Made by a program: the position numbers and the translations under genes. Below are positions 33,689 to 47,500 of a DNA stretch of 64,000 nucleotides, piece after piece; position 1 is the stretch's first letter; every line of letters starts with the position of its first letter. A model generated the notes under the pieces. It saw nothing but the letters and a program-made list of their open reading frames with translations. It was not told the DNA's origin and searched no databases. This stretch comes from Ascaphus truei (lineage: Eukaryota > Chordata > Amphibia > Anura > Ascaphidae), in NCBI GenBank assembly GCA_036426205.1, contig CM071568.1, forward strand, positions 122,719,149 through 122,783,148, given 5' to 3'.

Positions 33689-34020
33689 CAGGCACACCCC
33701 GCATTAACATACGCAATGGGACCGGAGCATGTATGTAAAGCGAAAATGTATTTAAAGTGAAGCACTACCTTTTTTCCACTTATCGATGCATGTACTGTAC
33801 TGCAATCGTCATATACGTGCATAACTGATGTAAATAACGCATTTGTAACAGGCTCTATAGTCTCCCCGCTTGTGCACAGCTTCGGTACAGGTAGGGAGCC
33901 GGTATTGCTGCTCAGGACGTGCTGACAGGCGCATGCGCGAGCTGCCGTTTGACTATTGGGCAATATGTCCTTACTCGCGAGTGTACTTAAAGTGAGTGTC
34001 CTTAAACCGGGGTATGCCTG
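33689..34020. mobile_element. Tigger/pogo-like MITE, 332 bp
   Basis: TA|CAGGCACACCCCG at the left and CGGGGTATGCCTG|TA at the right. CAGGCATACC ends with a TA duplication are typical of Tigger (pogo, Tc1/mariner superfamily). The interior contains a GCGCATGCGC NRF1-like block near 33,931. Confidence 0.75.
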
Positions 34021-34380
34021 TATATTATATTGTGTTTCTGTATTTCTGCCATACCCGATGAAGGACCCTGAAATGTTACAAGTTTTGAACCTCTCAACTA
34101 CTTGTTGGTCCAATAAAAGGTATAGTACCACCTACTCCCTCTCCCTCATTTTTTACTACATGGAAGAAAGGACCAACACGACTACTCACCCTTCTTTGCT
34201 ATTTATTGCATGTAATCTTTAAATGTGAGATCTGGACATGACGTAACAGAGCTCCACCCTTCTCACTAACGCAATTTCTGAATGTGCTGTGAAGATGTCT
34301 TTTGTGATGGCGAAGAGTTCAGCTCCATCCTAGTGTAAAACTACAGTTCTAATATTATCATGACATATGTCGACATCAGG

Positions 34381-34575
34381 GTATTGTATGTCTTTATTTA
34401 TATAGCGCCTAAAGTCTACTCAGCGCTTCACAAAGAATACAGTACAGGGAATTATAATAATACAATAAGCGCAGCAAAATCAGACAATAGGAAAGAAAAT
34501 CCCTACCCCGAAGAGCTTACAATCTAAGTGGTATGATGGGAGACTTACAGAGACAGCAGGTGAGGGAAGAAGTGC
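34381..34575 (-). repeat. L2-like LINE 3' tail, separate subfamily
   Basis: Minus strand: CACTTAGATTGTAAGCTCTT, CGCTTATTGTATTATTATAA, then TTTGTGAAGCGCTGAGTAG and GCGCTATATAAATAAAGAC. No ORF2 portion is left. Confidence 0.75.
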
Positions 34576-35838
34576 TGTAGATACAGATGGTACAGGGTGT
34601 GCGAAAATATGTGCATAATTGTACATAAAATTAAATGACATACAACATGTAAAGAAACCAGTCAAAGATTATTAAGCCATAATCCAGTGTAAAAGATTCA
34701 AACAAGTTTTTGCTTTAAAAAAAATTACCCCGGTATTTTAAATGTGTGATATGTTAACACCGTATACCCTGTTCACTTATGTAACTGTATTTGTAACCAT
34801 TTGTCATCTTAACTCTGTGCCCAGGACATACTTGAAAACGAGAGGTAACTCTCAATGTATTCTTCCTGGTAAAACATTTTATAAATAAACATATCACTGT
34901 CAAATCGTCCAGCAGTTCTCATTGCTGGTGTGATATTGCTATAAAATAATTTTAGCAGGGAGGCAAAGATGAGGCAACGAGTCTGAGATAGGAGGAATAT
35001 GTATATGTTCTATGAGGTTCATGGGAACAAATGTAGTCCATGGAGTCATATAATCTAGAAACAAAAAGGTACTAAACGCCAATCGAAATGAAAATAACAT
35101 ATTCCTGAGTGTTGCAATATGGCTGAAATGTTCCCAGGGAGGCGTGAAGGCATCGCAATATATTGAATATGGGCTGATGTACTTAATTCTTTCTAAACTC
35201 CAGTGCGCTCTTTGTTAATGGGGTATTCCACACTACTCAATGTTTTTCCTTTTTAAACATTTCTGGTATTGGAGGGCGGGGTCCCTTGGAGCACAACAAT
35301 TCCTAATCTTAACCTCGAAGGTCGCCTAAATCAGCTGAAATTTACGCTTGTGCCTATCCACAGGTGCCACAGCTAAGCACACGCTTATATAAATGCTTTT
35401 GTGGACCACCACTTCTAAGTAACTGCCTGATGTGAGCACTGTGCATAACAGGGCTCCTCCTCTGCAGTCCACTGCCTTGATGTGTCCCTTGCAGCTTGTT
35501 ATTGGCAAGCGGTACCTTTAAACATACAAGAGATACCGCGGCATCACCTTCAGATGGAAGCTTCTCAGGGAGCAGGAGGTCCCCGGGGCTGAAGTTAATA
35601 CGGTTCAGTTCCGTAGGACCCCTGCTTCCCACCTAGGGAGGGGGGAAGAGACTATGAATTATTTTTTAAAGGCAATGGTGCTTTAAGCAAATAGTATCAA
35701 ATTAACTGGAGCAGTGTACAATTTTTCATAAAAGTCACATGCAAGTAAAGGTAATATAAATACAGTATATAGTGAAAAATTATAAAATGTAGTTTTATTT
35801 AATATTACATTATGCTTGTGGCCCTAAATGTTTTCTGA
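34576..35838. other. Intergenic; diverged repeat near 35.3-35.6 kb
   Basis: The stretch 35,560-35,630 resembles the 20.83-kb repeat (GGTTCAGTTCCGTAGGACC near 35,601). The rest shows nothing recognised. Confidence 0.4.
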
Positions 35839-36008
35839 GGCAGTGGATATTCAGAGTTGAGTGCAAATAGCCGCACGGCTATTCGCACTCAGTAGGAAAT
35901 AAAATGGAAAAAAATAAACATCCCAGCCAGGAATCGAACCCGGGGCGGGGGGGGGGGGGGGGGGGAATAGTGCGGCTATTTGCACTCAACTCTGAATATC
36001 CACTGCCG
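35839..36008. mobile_element. hAT-like MITE with tRNA B-box block
   Basis: A 36-bp perfect inverted repeat (left 35,840-35,875, right 35,972-36,007, GCAGTGGATATTCAGAGTTG at the tip) is flanked by identical 8-bp TTTTCTGA at 35,831-35,838 and 36,009-36,016. The interior has, on the minus strand, GGGTTCGATTCCTGGCTGGG, a tRNA B box with its 3' flank, and a 19-base G run (35,947-35,965). Confidence 0.85.
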
Positions 36009-36016
36009 TTTTCTGA

Positions 36017-36946
36017 TCTAGTCCTTTTGATGAACTGGTTGGAAAGTCACCTGGTATATAACAGACCCACTGATGACATCACAAACACCCTGATTACATG
36101 TATTTTGGAAGGCTGAACACAGGCAGGATTCTGGAATAAAAGTGATAATTAGCAAATCCTGACTGTTTAAAGCAGACAATACATTTTGACAGATGACCTG
36201 AGCTTTTTTTTGTACCCTTATCGCATACTTTATTACTCACTGTGTAATGTACATACTTTACAACTCTTTCTTGAGTGTAATATCTGCACTGTTGCTATTA
36301 CATTTTCCTGGAGGGGAAACTTGGAAAACTAATGCCAAATATATCAGTTGGGTTGTGTATATTCACTATAGTGTACTCCAGTATTTTTCCTTTAATGCTT
36401 TTGGAACCAACAGCTTCTCAGTGTAGGGCAATTATTGTCCTCATTATGGGACTCCCGGTTTCATTGTTTATTTATTTGCAAAGAGGCTTTTTTTCCACCA
36501 CAACCAGCTTGAGCTACACTTTGTAACCCCGTCATTAAAAGATCACGGTCACATACAGAAGCATGGAGGTGCCCGGCGGCCATTTTACTCCTTTTTACAG
36601 ACTACATTTTCTCAAATTTAAAGGCAAAATCGCCGCATCCCAGTTCTCCAGTAACTTGTTTTCAGGACAATGCCCATGATGATGAAGGTGGTGGGAGACT
36701 ATAAGGTATAAAAGTCCATTTTTTTTGCTGGCTATGAAAACGGTGAAGGGATACCGTGCAGTGCAGATACTCCGACACGTGTGACTGACTTGGTGATCAC
36801 CCATCATCTGAGTGTCTTGCTCTGACACTAGACGGGGGGGGGGGGACTTGGAATGTAACCCCCCTGAATATAATGCTGGTTGTGTCCTTCAGCTAAGCAA
36901 AGGGTGCACGTGGTTAAAAAGCAGGATAAGAGGTAGAATGGGTCCA
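36017..36946. other. Intergenic, nothing recognised
   Basis: No exon, RNA gene or repeat border identified. Confidence 0.35.
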
Positions 36947-37060
36947 AGGATGACTGTGTTGTGCCCGATGGGTATGTGTTCCAGGATGACTGTGTTGTGC
37001 CCGATGGGTATGTGTTCCAGGATGACTGTGTTGTGCCCGATGGGTATGGGTTCCAGGATG
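36947..37060. repeat. 36-bp tandem repeat, three copies
   Basis: Units begin at 36,947, 36,983 and 37,019 with AGGATGACTGTGTTGTGCCC. They are almost identical. Because 36 is a multiple of 3, open frames persist, but no gene context supports coding. Confidence 0.9.
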
Positions 37061-38441
37061 TATTGCACACATGGCTAATAATGAGGTGATCAAGCAACAC
37101 GGTCATAATATAGCTTTACTTTACCTACTTGGTACTCGCAGTGTCACTCAAAATAACTCCACTAAAATGAATCCCTTAGCTGCCATCAAACTACAGTGCA
37201 GGGCATTGGCAGCAGTGAAGGGGTTAAACACGAGTATATTTTATCTGTGCCATTCATTTTTTTTAATTTTTTTTTACAATTTGTTTCGTTTTTTAATTTA
37301 TTTTCATAATAATGTATCTCTACATCTAACTAGGGTTAATTACCACACTATAACATTGCAATTAAATAATTAGATTGAAATGAATATGGGGGTTTAAAAT
37401 AATAATAATAATTGGTTTGAGTTGATCCGAGAGCCCCGATATCTCCTTCCCCTCCCGTTCTTATTTTGCTGGCAGAGGCTAGCTCCATATAGCAGCAGGA
37501 GATCATATACTTGGCAATCCCAGTTATCCATATTTTCATAGTCCCAGTCAAGCATTAATATAATAATCCCATTAAAATGGAGGAAACTTTGATCATTGGA
37601 ATAGTAGTTAGAAAACAAGGACTGGGTGGTATTGCCATGAAGAAGCCAGGCTGACAGTGCGAAGTATGACTCATTGGTTGCTATCCATCTGTCTCCTGGT
37701 CACCTGCACATGTCCACTCAGGTGAGGTGTGGACATTGTGATGGTTGATGTACAGTAAGCAGCAAAAGAAGCTAAAGCTGTTCATAATTTAAATTGTACA
37801 TCAAAAGGCAAGGTTCAATCGGGCATTCATCGTCCCAAAACGCAAGCGCTGTCCCACTGAGATGTAGGTGTGATCAGTGGTCAGGTGGGGAACTTATTGT
37901 CTTTTAGCTGTATTTTATTAATAAAAGAAATGGCCCAGATGCAAGGGTTTCCCACTGATTGCAATCAGGACGTTTTCACTTTCATGTGAACATCGCCCAC
38001 ATTTAATTGAAGCAGCGTCTACTGCTCCAAATGTAAGAGTATTTGGTACTCGAGCAATGAGAGGGTTATTTCCCCAAGTGCTTCTGAGATTTCCTAGATT
38101 AAGCATAGCATTAATTTTCTTTCAGTGCTCTAGGGTTGTTAAAGGCTCCTGGCGGCAAAACAATATAACTTTATATATTTATATACATGTATTTTCCTCA
38201 TTAATGGGGCTGGATTATTTTCTTTAATACATTTGATATGAGAGATAGATGCTTGTAATAAATTGTGCTGCTACACACTGATACCTCTGATGGTAATTAG
38301 GGGTGGGGATTGGTGAGCATAGTCTGTTGGTTGGGAATTAAGAAGTGCAAGATAAGTGAGGCCTGCTGGGACTCTCCTGAAGTAGAGTTCTCTTGGGGGT
38401 GTCGTTGAGTAGCCACATTTGTGCAGTTTGCTTTTGCTGGG
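37061..38441. other. Region upstream of the NUTF2-like gene
   Basis: AT-rich sequence with no CpG island before the start codon, unlike RBFA. The transcription start and any 5' non-coding exon cannot be placed. A possible acceptor (TTTGTGCAG at 38,419-38,427) lies 14 bases before the ATG. Confidence 0.35.
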
Positions 38442-38540
38442 ATGGCAGAAAGACCAGTGTGGGAGCAAGTTGGATCAACCTTTATACAGCTTTATTACCA
38501 GCATTTTGATGGCACCAGGGAACAGCTCCACTCTCTTTAT
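38442..38540 (+). CDS. NUTF2-like coding exon 1
   Basis: ATG in GCTGGGATGG context (G at -3, G at +4), a strong start. 33 codons ending HSLY, donor TAT|GTAAGT. Confidence 0.88.
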
Positions 38541-41500
38541 GTAAGTATTATATAGTTATTATTTTTTTTAATCATTATTGGTTGAATCATATGGAACTGT
38601 GTTTATTAATCTTACACTTTTATTCCCTGTAAAACTGAAATGTTCACTCCTAAGTGGATTTTTTTTTTTTTTTTTGCAACGGTTTGGTTTGTGGTTCACT
38701 CCAGAATCTAGAAGTGACCAATTTTTATTAACTGGTAAAGTTACATTTAAGATTACAAATGCAGTAATTTTAGTGGCAATCCAAAAAGCATGGTCTGCCT
38801 GGGGGTCAATAAGGATAGGGCTGAAAGATCACCGATTTTTAGTTAAACCTAAACGGAATATGTACATTTTAACCATAACATTGTCGAAGAGTTTTAATAA
38901 AGTGGTACAAAACTAAATAAAGGAATACCTCTAATTAAAAAAAAAAACTTGCTTTCATTTTGTGGTCACAGTTTCAGCCTGTTATTGTATTTAACAATTC
39001 TTTTCCAAAACATTATTGGACTTTAAGAACAGACAGATGCAGTCCATTTCTAGGAGCAGGGGTGCAGAATATGGCAAGTCTATGGGCACTTAAGGAAATC
39101 ACTCTTACCAGTACTTCATCTTTTTTTGTTATTTTTTGTTTAGGCTGATGACTCCTGTCTGTCATGGGAAGGGCAGAAGTTCCGAGGGAAGGCAGCAATC
39201 CTGGAGAAACTAGTGGTAGGTTCAAGAACAGATTAAAATCCTTCTGACTTTGAATAAAACTGAACAATTTTATTGGGTATAGGTATGTTGTTGAGGCTGC
39301 ACTTGGATACTTTTTAAATATGCATCATAATATATTTATTTACAAAATGGGAACTTTATTTTTATTTAATTTTTATTAACCCTACCTACTCACTTTTCTG
39401 TATTTTTTATGTTTCATATAAATAATCCACATTTTATTTATTCTTCTATGATAAATTTCTGAAATTCATCCTTAAGTGCTGGGTGGCCCTGCAATGAATT
39501 GCATAGCATTACAATGATATTTCTAGGAGAGACTTTAAAAAGGTACTCTAGATTTTACCTTGATTTTATTTAAATACTTTAATCTTTTGCAAGCATATAC
39601 CATACTTAAACATTTTTATTTAGGTTCTTCCCTCCCACAATTGTTTAAACTATTTTTTTTTTTGGGGGGGGGGGGGCGTGTAACACTGCTCATGGTATTA
39701 TGATGTAGGGTCAGTGGTGGCACAAGCAGAATTAATAAAGACTTGTGGATCTCACAGCCCCTCGTTTATTTTATTGGTTTATGAAGGCAAATAAACCCAA
39801 GTGTTACTTATGATGCTATTCTTGACTACATAAAGGCAGGGGGTCCTTATTCTGAATTTGAATAGGGCTAATGACCTTGTATAGCAGGCTTTTCGTACAG
39901 TATTTTTTTAATAGAATTTAAAAAAAAAAAAAGAGATGAATCCCCTTGACGAACAAGCTTGGGCCCCGCAGCCATTGTGTCCCACATGCAATTATTCCCT
40001 GGTGCTGGTATTGCAGGAAGTAGGGGGTTCCCAGGAGATGAGGGGGGTGGGGAGGGAATATCCAAAAAGAGATCAAGCAGCACAGTTTCGGGACAGTGGT
40101 TGAAGTGATTAAAAAAAAAAAGTGTACTCGTATATGTCTGATTCAAAAGGTATTTAATATTGGAGAAACTATTCTGACCATATTGAGAACCATACATTAT
40201 TTATGGTTAGAAAGTAGAAGGGAAGGAAAGCTTCCTCAAATCAAATGTTTCTTTAGATAGGATGTGGGACCTCCGGTTTGTCAAAGTAGTGCTACTCTAG
40301 GGTTTAGAAGTAAAAAGTAGTAGTAGCAGCATGTTCTTGTATAGCGCTGCTATTTTTATGTAGCGCTTTACAGAGACATTTTGCAGGCACAGGTCCTTGC
40401 CCCATAGAGCTTACATCTGTTTTTGGCACAGGGAGATTAAGTGACTTGCCCAAGGTCACAAGGAGCAAACACCGGAAATTGAAACAGGTTCCTCTGTCTT
40501 TACTCACTGAGCCACTCATTCTCTGTATTCACACACCCCCCCCCCCCCCTTAGTACAACACACTTCGACCACTGGTTGGAATTCCCTCCACCCCAGCATT
40601 TGACAATCCATATGCCTCCCAGTCATCAAATCATGCCTTAAATGTCACCTCTTTTAAGCATTTTGTTAACCTGAGGCTATTCCTCACACTCCTGATGTAC
40701 TTCCTTGCCCCCTCACACTCCTGATGTACTTCCTTGCCCCCTCACACTCCCGATGTACTTCCTTGCCCCCTCACACATGTTCTATACTGCACTTACTCCT
40801 ATTGCATTCTGTAAGTATCCCATTTTAAGTTAACTCTGTACTTTCTGTATACAGTACTGTAAATCGCTGCATACATCCATCTGCCGTTAGTGACTATAAT
40901 TACCTAGGCAGAAAGAGCGGCACTCCCATCAAGTTTCAACAAATGTATCTCTTTAAACGGAAGATTAGCAGGATTCTTCCTGTCATGCTCGAGTAGATAT
41001 GGCAGTTGCCAGGAAAACAATGATCCCGTTAATACACTACAACCTCCAGGGATCGTTTACACAAAAGGATTGAAGGTTTATTGATGTGTATTTCTGCCAC
41101 AATTGGTGTAGCCTATAGATTAGTGATCACCACTGCGTGCCTTACTACAGTGGATCGCAAACTGTTTCCTCTGTGCCCCCTGCCTTCTATTTCTCCCCCT
41201 CCACCCTACTCGTGCAGGCCCTCCCCCTCCCCCCCCTTCCTTCCTTGTCTCCGACATTCTGACATTACTATGTCCATGTGACGTCATGTTACCCCGCTGT
41301 TATTTGACGCTGCGTTGCCATGGCAACATGTCGCCGGAGACCAGGTAAGGGAACTTGCAGGGGGCTTGCGTGCGATCCCCGGCATTTAACGTAAATGCTT
41401 TAGGGAAAAGCGCAGAACCTCTAAACGCCGTGCCGCCCCCCAAAAATCTCACGCCCCCCCAGTTTGCGCACGCCTGCCTTGCTAGACCAATGAAGATGGT

Positions 41501-44500
41501 TTTTCAAAACTGCAGGAAGCTGGTATAAGGAATTTCAAGACAAGATTCTAAAATGTTTTACATAATGAAGTTCTCTAGACTTTGTTCTCCCTGGACACAA
41601 ACTGCTGGTAAGATTTAATTATCTTTGTGGCTGCCCCCGAGTCTTATGACTCAAACTGTAAATTTGTTTTTCCTGTACATCCCCTCCCTCCCCATGGCAG
41701 TGGGCACTCTTGGGGTAAGCTCTGCCTCCTGCCAGGATTGGACAGAAAAAAAAACCCCTGCAGGCTGTACTTCCTGTAAGTAGCTTTTCTTGCTTGCAGA
41801 CAGTTTCTCTGTCCTACCTGGCTGTTGGGTGTTATTGTGCTTGCCTGCCTTCATATTTTTCTGGCAGTAGTAGAATAGAAGGGACAGTTTATCTGCTACT
41901 CTTCTGCCCCTGTCCCACAGGGTTGAGTTGCAATTCAGGGGGCCCCTCCGAGACCAGGTCTTCCTGCAGAGGCACTTTGCACGACAGTGGAAATCCCCCA
42001 CCCTCCTCTTCTATGAAGCAGTGTGTGCTGTTCCCCAGTCTGCTAGCCGCATGGATTTGAAAAGTCCGGACAAGGTATAATTTCAAACATGATGCGCTTA
42101 TGTAATTTCCAGGGCGCAATTTTTTTTTTATTTATTTTTTTTTTAAATGCTGGTGTTGTCCGGTATTGCAAGTCTGTGCAAAGGAGTGTGACGGCAGGAA
42201 GGTCTCTGCCCTTGTCTTGTAGGTAAATTTTATTGTATTTATTTTTTTCCCTCAGGCATTTACATTTTGTGGCACACCTATTACACAATGCCTTTTTGGC
42301 TGAGTTGAGGCACTGACTAAAATATAGTTTTTACAGCTGCAGTAGAAACATTACATCGAAGGAAGAAAGCAGCAAGGCAAAGTACTGTATGTGTGGCTTG
42401 TCAAAAACATGCTATGGCACGAAAAAGCTTTGTGGATAGTGTTACAACTGTAGTACAGGAGCCTTTAGAGCCAATGTAGTCTTATCTAACATGAGAGAGA
42501 ACACACAAACCTGGCTAAAACAAGAGCATCACTATCGGAGGACTCAGATGTTCAACAAATATTTCCTCCTTCAGAAGATAAAGAATGGAAGTCATCTGAG
42601 GACGAGGCACAAGCTGAGTGCTCTACTTTTTTTATCCGGTTCTGGAAGAGGGCCTGGTCAAAGCTATAAAAGAAGCACGCTAGATTGAGGAAGCATTTAA
42701 GATCCAGGACAGGCTGTTCCAATGAGCGCAGAGGAAGATTGGAGCATTCCCCTTTCATAGGGTGATCCAGGATATGTTTGAAGCAGAATGGATTCAGCCA
42801 CACGGGAAAGTCTTTATTCCAAAGTGTTATTTATTCCAATAAGATGTACCTATTACCACATGAAGCAAGCCTGGGAGGCTTCTCTCAAAGCGGATACGGC
42901 CATGACCAGGTTGGCTAGAAGAACCAGTTTACAAGTCGAAGATGATGATCTCTTTTAAGGATTCTATGAAGAGACATATGGAAAGTGTTGCATAAATCTT
43001 TTCTTGCAGCAGGAGAAACCTACAGTAGGAACAGCCTCCGTATCGTGCCATGAGGATCTGGTTGGCCAATATTGAAGCCCTGGATAGAGTGCAAAGGTGC
43101 CTAGAATAGCAGCTTTCTTTTTTTTTTTTGAGAGAGAGATCAAGCTTGTAACAGAATTCTATAGCCGAAGACTCATTCGACATGGTACGTTTTTGGCAGC
43201 AAAATCCAATGCATATGTAGCCGCTAGAAGAGCATTATGACTGCGTCCTTGGTTGGCAGATGCAACGTCTAAAAGGTCATTTTCTTCTATTGCTGTATGA
43301 GACAATTCGTAGGGCCCACTTTACTGCCAGAGTGGACACTTCAGTGAAGCAAGATTCTATTTCCCTGGCAGGGGTTACTGCTGTCCATCATGGAGAGGTG
43401 GACCCAAGTAATCTTTCAGGGCTCTAGAGGAAGAGCAGCAACCTATAGAAGTACATTTTCATGAAATGGAGCTTCACAGTTGCCAATAGGTGAAAGGCTC
43501 ACCAGGTTCAAAGTGGTATGGACTCTATTAGATGGTAACCGATGATATTTGAAGAACCCATCTGGAATTTAAAGCCTTCCCATGAAAAAATATTTTGAGT
43601 TTCAAACAAACCAAGTTAAAGGGAATCAAGAAATGCTATGGAGCAAATCTATGACCTCAGATTCAGTAAAGTGGTTGTGGACATTCCAAAGGCCCAAAGA
43701 AAGCAGGGCATCTATTCAAACCTATTTTTGTGGAAAAATCCACAGGAAGTTTCAGACCAGTTCTTGACTTTTTTTGTGTAAATACCTTTCTAAAAATCAA
43801 AAGGTCTAGATGGTGTCTTTGAGGTTAGTGTCACTGGATCTAATTGATGCTTATCTTCACTTTAGGGAGACCTCAGATTCCTAATAGCAGGTCTTCATTC
43901 GCAGTATGCAGCTCTCCCCCCCCCCCCTTTTTTTTTTATTTTTTTTGGCAGGGGCTCCAAGGACTCAGTGTTGATTACACTAATCAGAGTTCTGGAAATA
44001 TCTGGATGCCTTTCTTCCTTATTTGGGTGATATTCTGATAAAATCCAGAAGAGAGGAGATATTAGTATCACCGCTCAGAATAGTTGGCCTTTCTAATAAC
44101 TTGTGGTTGGTTGATTAAACAAAAGCCATCTCGAACCAAGTTGGTCATTAAAGTTTCTTTGAGTCATGTTCAATTCGGCTATTGGGCTTCTAAAAGAAAT
44201 TAAAGCAAATCGTATGACAGCAGGAGCTATTATGAGAATGTTGGTAAAGATGGCAACCACTTTAGAAGTAATGTGGCCAAGATTCCATATGAGAGCTCTT
44301 CAGTTAAACTTACTGGATCAATGAAACCAGGACCCTTTAGACCGACTTCAAGGAAAATAAAGGCAGAGGTTTTTCTGCCAAGACAAATGGGGGTATTTGG
44401 ACATACGCAGATCTTAAGGTGACAAACCTAAACAGAAAGGTCCCTGTCTTTTGCTCAAGGAATTTTCATCCGAGCAGCCCACACAGATGCCCTCGCCCTT

Positions 44501-47500
44501 CCCTCATTCTAGCATACTTGTTCTCTCCTATACCTTTTAATTCCAAGAGTGCTAAAGATAAGAAAATATGAGGCGGAGGTAAACCTAATTCTGCCTGAGA
44601 AAAGCGTAAATAAAAAACAGTCTGAGGTTATTTTGAAACAGAATAACACTTGAATTTATTCAAGTAAAGTGCACAACGGAGACAGCTTTTGAAAAAAAAG
44701 CTCTCTAAACAATAAACACGGTATGCCAAATATTTATACCCTAAATACTAAAAAGTGTCCTCCCTCAATGGGGGCTTGTGCGTCACTAATATTACCTCAT
44801 TTTGTAATACATAACAATATTAAAGCCGATGTCATTTTGTAATACATAACAATATTGGATAACTGCCTGTCAGCTAAAAACCATTATGGGTTAAATGGGA
44901 TGTGCCTATTCTGCCACCTGGCATATTGTATGAGAACCAGTTTCTCTGTAAGAATCTGAGTTTATCTCACGGGTTCTCACAACCTCTGGCTGTTTACACT
45001 TTCAATTTGAAGCTGATTGGATGAGGAAAGATCAATAAAGTCAGCTAAGAGCGAAAACGTTCCATTCTCTGCTTCACACATTTGTTTATACTGTACAGAA
45101 ATGAAACACAGAAATTAAGACTCACAGAGACAAGACAAGATGGCGGATTGAAATATTCACACAAAATGGCTTCATCCAAAATGCTGTTATGTTGCTATGC
45201 CAGACCCCCTAATGTCTCAACTTTGTCATGCCCAACTGGCCAAACTTGTTTTCAGAGGTCATGTGCCTGTCAAAGGTACAGGTCTTCAGACTGAGTCGGT
45301 TTGTTAATTGTGCTCCCTAATCCTCAATTGGCCCCCTCAGGCCAGGAGATTGAGAAATTCGCCTCCGAAATAAAGGTCTAAGTGTTATCACGACCTTGAC
45401 TTAAAGTATATAATCGGATATGGTTTATTTTTATAGCGGGGTGCCACAAATCTGGTGAAGATTTTGAAAAACCTGACCCAGGAATTATAGTGTAGTTTTA
45501 TATCTTTAAAAAAAAAAAAAAAAATATGTATGGGCTGGATAAAGGACTTGGTCGAAGTTCTTTGGCACCAAAACATGAACTTTTTTTAAAATTTATTTTA
45601 GAAAGGCCTTTGGCTAAAGATCCACTTACGAGGTTCGTTCAGGCTGTAGAACGTTTGATGCTGCAGATCAAAAAATTATCCCACGGGACTTCTCTAGTCC
45701 ATATCTCGTCAATCCTCCTTTTAAACTGTTACAAATTAATTTGAGTGTTTGGCATACGCTATAGTTGCAAGGATTAAACAAAGAGTATCGGAGAACTTTA
45801 TTTTAAAAAAAATAAAAACATTTTAGTTAGACAAGTCCCATTTATTGAAGTGATTTCTCCATTCCATCTCAACCAAGAGTTATTCCCTCATTTTGTTCAA
45901 ATTCAACATCCACGTAAAGATTTAAAATTATCTAGATGTTTGTGCTGTCCAAGACCGTACTTTAAAAATTGGCTAATAAAAAATAGTTACTGTATAAAAA
46001 TCCGAAGTGCCCTGTGATGCTTTTCTACTTTTCAAGACCCTACTTAGACAGGGTTGCCAGCTTCAGTCACAGGCTGTTGGTCCTTTTTTTTAGAGGGTAC
46101 TAGGAAGGGACAGCCAGCTACAAAAGCAACAATTGCAAGATCAAATCTTACAGTTGGAGAACTGTGGAGACTGCTCCAGTGGTGCTCACAGACCATTCTA
46201 CCAGGGCAATGGCTGAGTCCATGGGCATTCAAAGCAATAGCTTCTCCTTTTGAACTGTGCAAGGCGGCCATCTGGATGTCCATTCAATACCTTTTTTTTT
46301 TTTTTTTTTTTTTATTACACATAAATTAGATGTGCAGGCCTCTGCCAACGCAAGTGGTGTATTTTTTTTTTTCCCCCGTAAGGTTCTACAAGCTGTAGTA
46401 ACTTTAAACGTCTTTCATAACATGTTTTTGGGTGTGACTCCATTATTTTACCCATCCATAGTTCAATACTGCTTTGGGTTGGTCCCAAGTGTGCCCACTG
46501 CCATGGAGATGTACAGGAAAAAGAAATAGTTTTCACACTCGCAGTAATTTTATTTTCCTGGAATCCTCCTATGGCAGTGGGCATATCTTCCCTCCCCCTC
46601 GGTTATGAATGTACTAAATATGTTGTCCTCTGCAGCTGGTGGGAAAACCCAAGACTGCGTGTAGACTACAACTACTGTATGAAAACAATGCTTTCCTTAC
46701 ATCCCCAACCCCTCCCCAACTAGGAATTGCAGTCATTTAATAAATTTAATAAAAAAGCAGTCATTTAATATGCAACATTACTACATGGGGTACACCCCCA
46801 ACCCCTCTCCCCTCCTTTACCCCCTCCCTCTCCTACCACCAGCATTAGAGTGCATCTCCTATTGTAAGTGCTGCCCATTGGACTCTGAACACCTTCTCTC
46901 CCCTCCTCCCCACCAGCCCAGTTGGGCTATCAACCGCAAGAGCAGTTTAGTTCCCTCCCAGATATTGAGGTTATTGGGATTAAGCGTAAACACTACAGTA
47001 GCAGTAGTCAAACACACATCTAGGATTGCTACTCGAGACCTGCTTATCCCTCAAATGGAGCAATTTGTGGAAAAGCACGCCTCTGGCACATGCAAAGTGG
47101 ATTCTGGTGTACACAGATGCAAGCACGGCAGGATGGGAAGCCAGCCTACAATGGCTTTTTGTCCAAGGTTTATGGCCCGAGGAGAATCAAAACGTCTCAT
47201 CAACATTCTAGAAATCAGGGCAATATTCAGTGCTCTGATATCCTTCACCCACTTATTGAGAATACATCTTTTTATTGGTTTCTTTTGGACATATGAATCA
47301 TTAGCAGGGTATAAAGAGCCATGAAGCATCAAAGGGAGACTGCAAAATTGGGCAGAGAAAAAGTAGTAGATTGAGAAGATGGGGTCCATGCCTAGTTTTG
47401 TTCCCAGACTCAAGACTAAAAGCAGCGTGGATAGAAACATTGTCCATAAAATTGAAGTTTTTGCTAGATTATGTGGTTCGACCCTTCCTTCCCTCCCCTG

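Larger units (their letters stand above)
39216..41139 (+). other. NUTF2-like intron 2, 5' part
   Basis: AT-rich, with homopolymer runs (T/G near 39.65 kb, C at 40,539-40,549). Besides the SINE and the 29-bp array listed separately, nothing was recognised. Confidence 0.5.

Noticed and set aside
35920..35945. tRNA gene
   Set aside because: Only the B box and 3' flank are present; no A box, anticodon arm or acceptor pairing found.
40539..40775. CRISPR-like spaced repeats in the 29-bp array
   Set aside because: Units are directly abutting without spacers, in a vertebrate intron.
46054..46329. A host gene exon ending in poly-Phe
   Set aside because: It is the DIRS recombinase C-terminus followed by a poly-T run.
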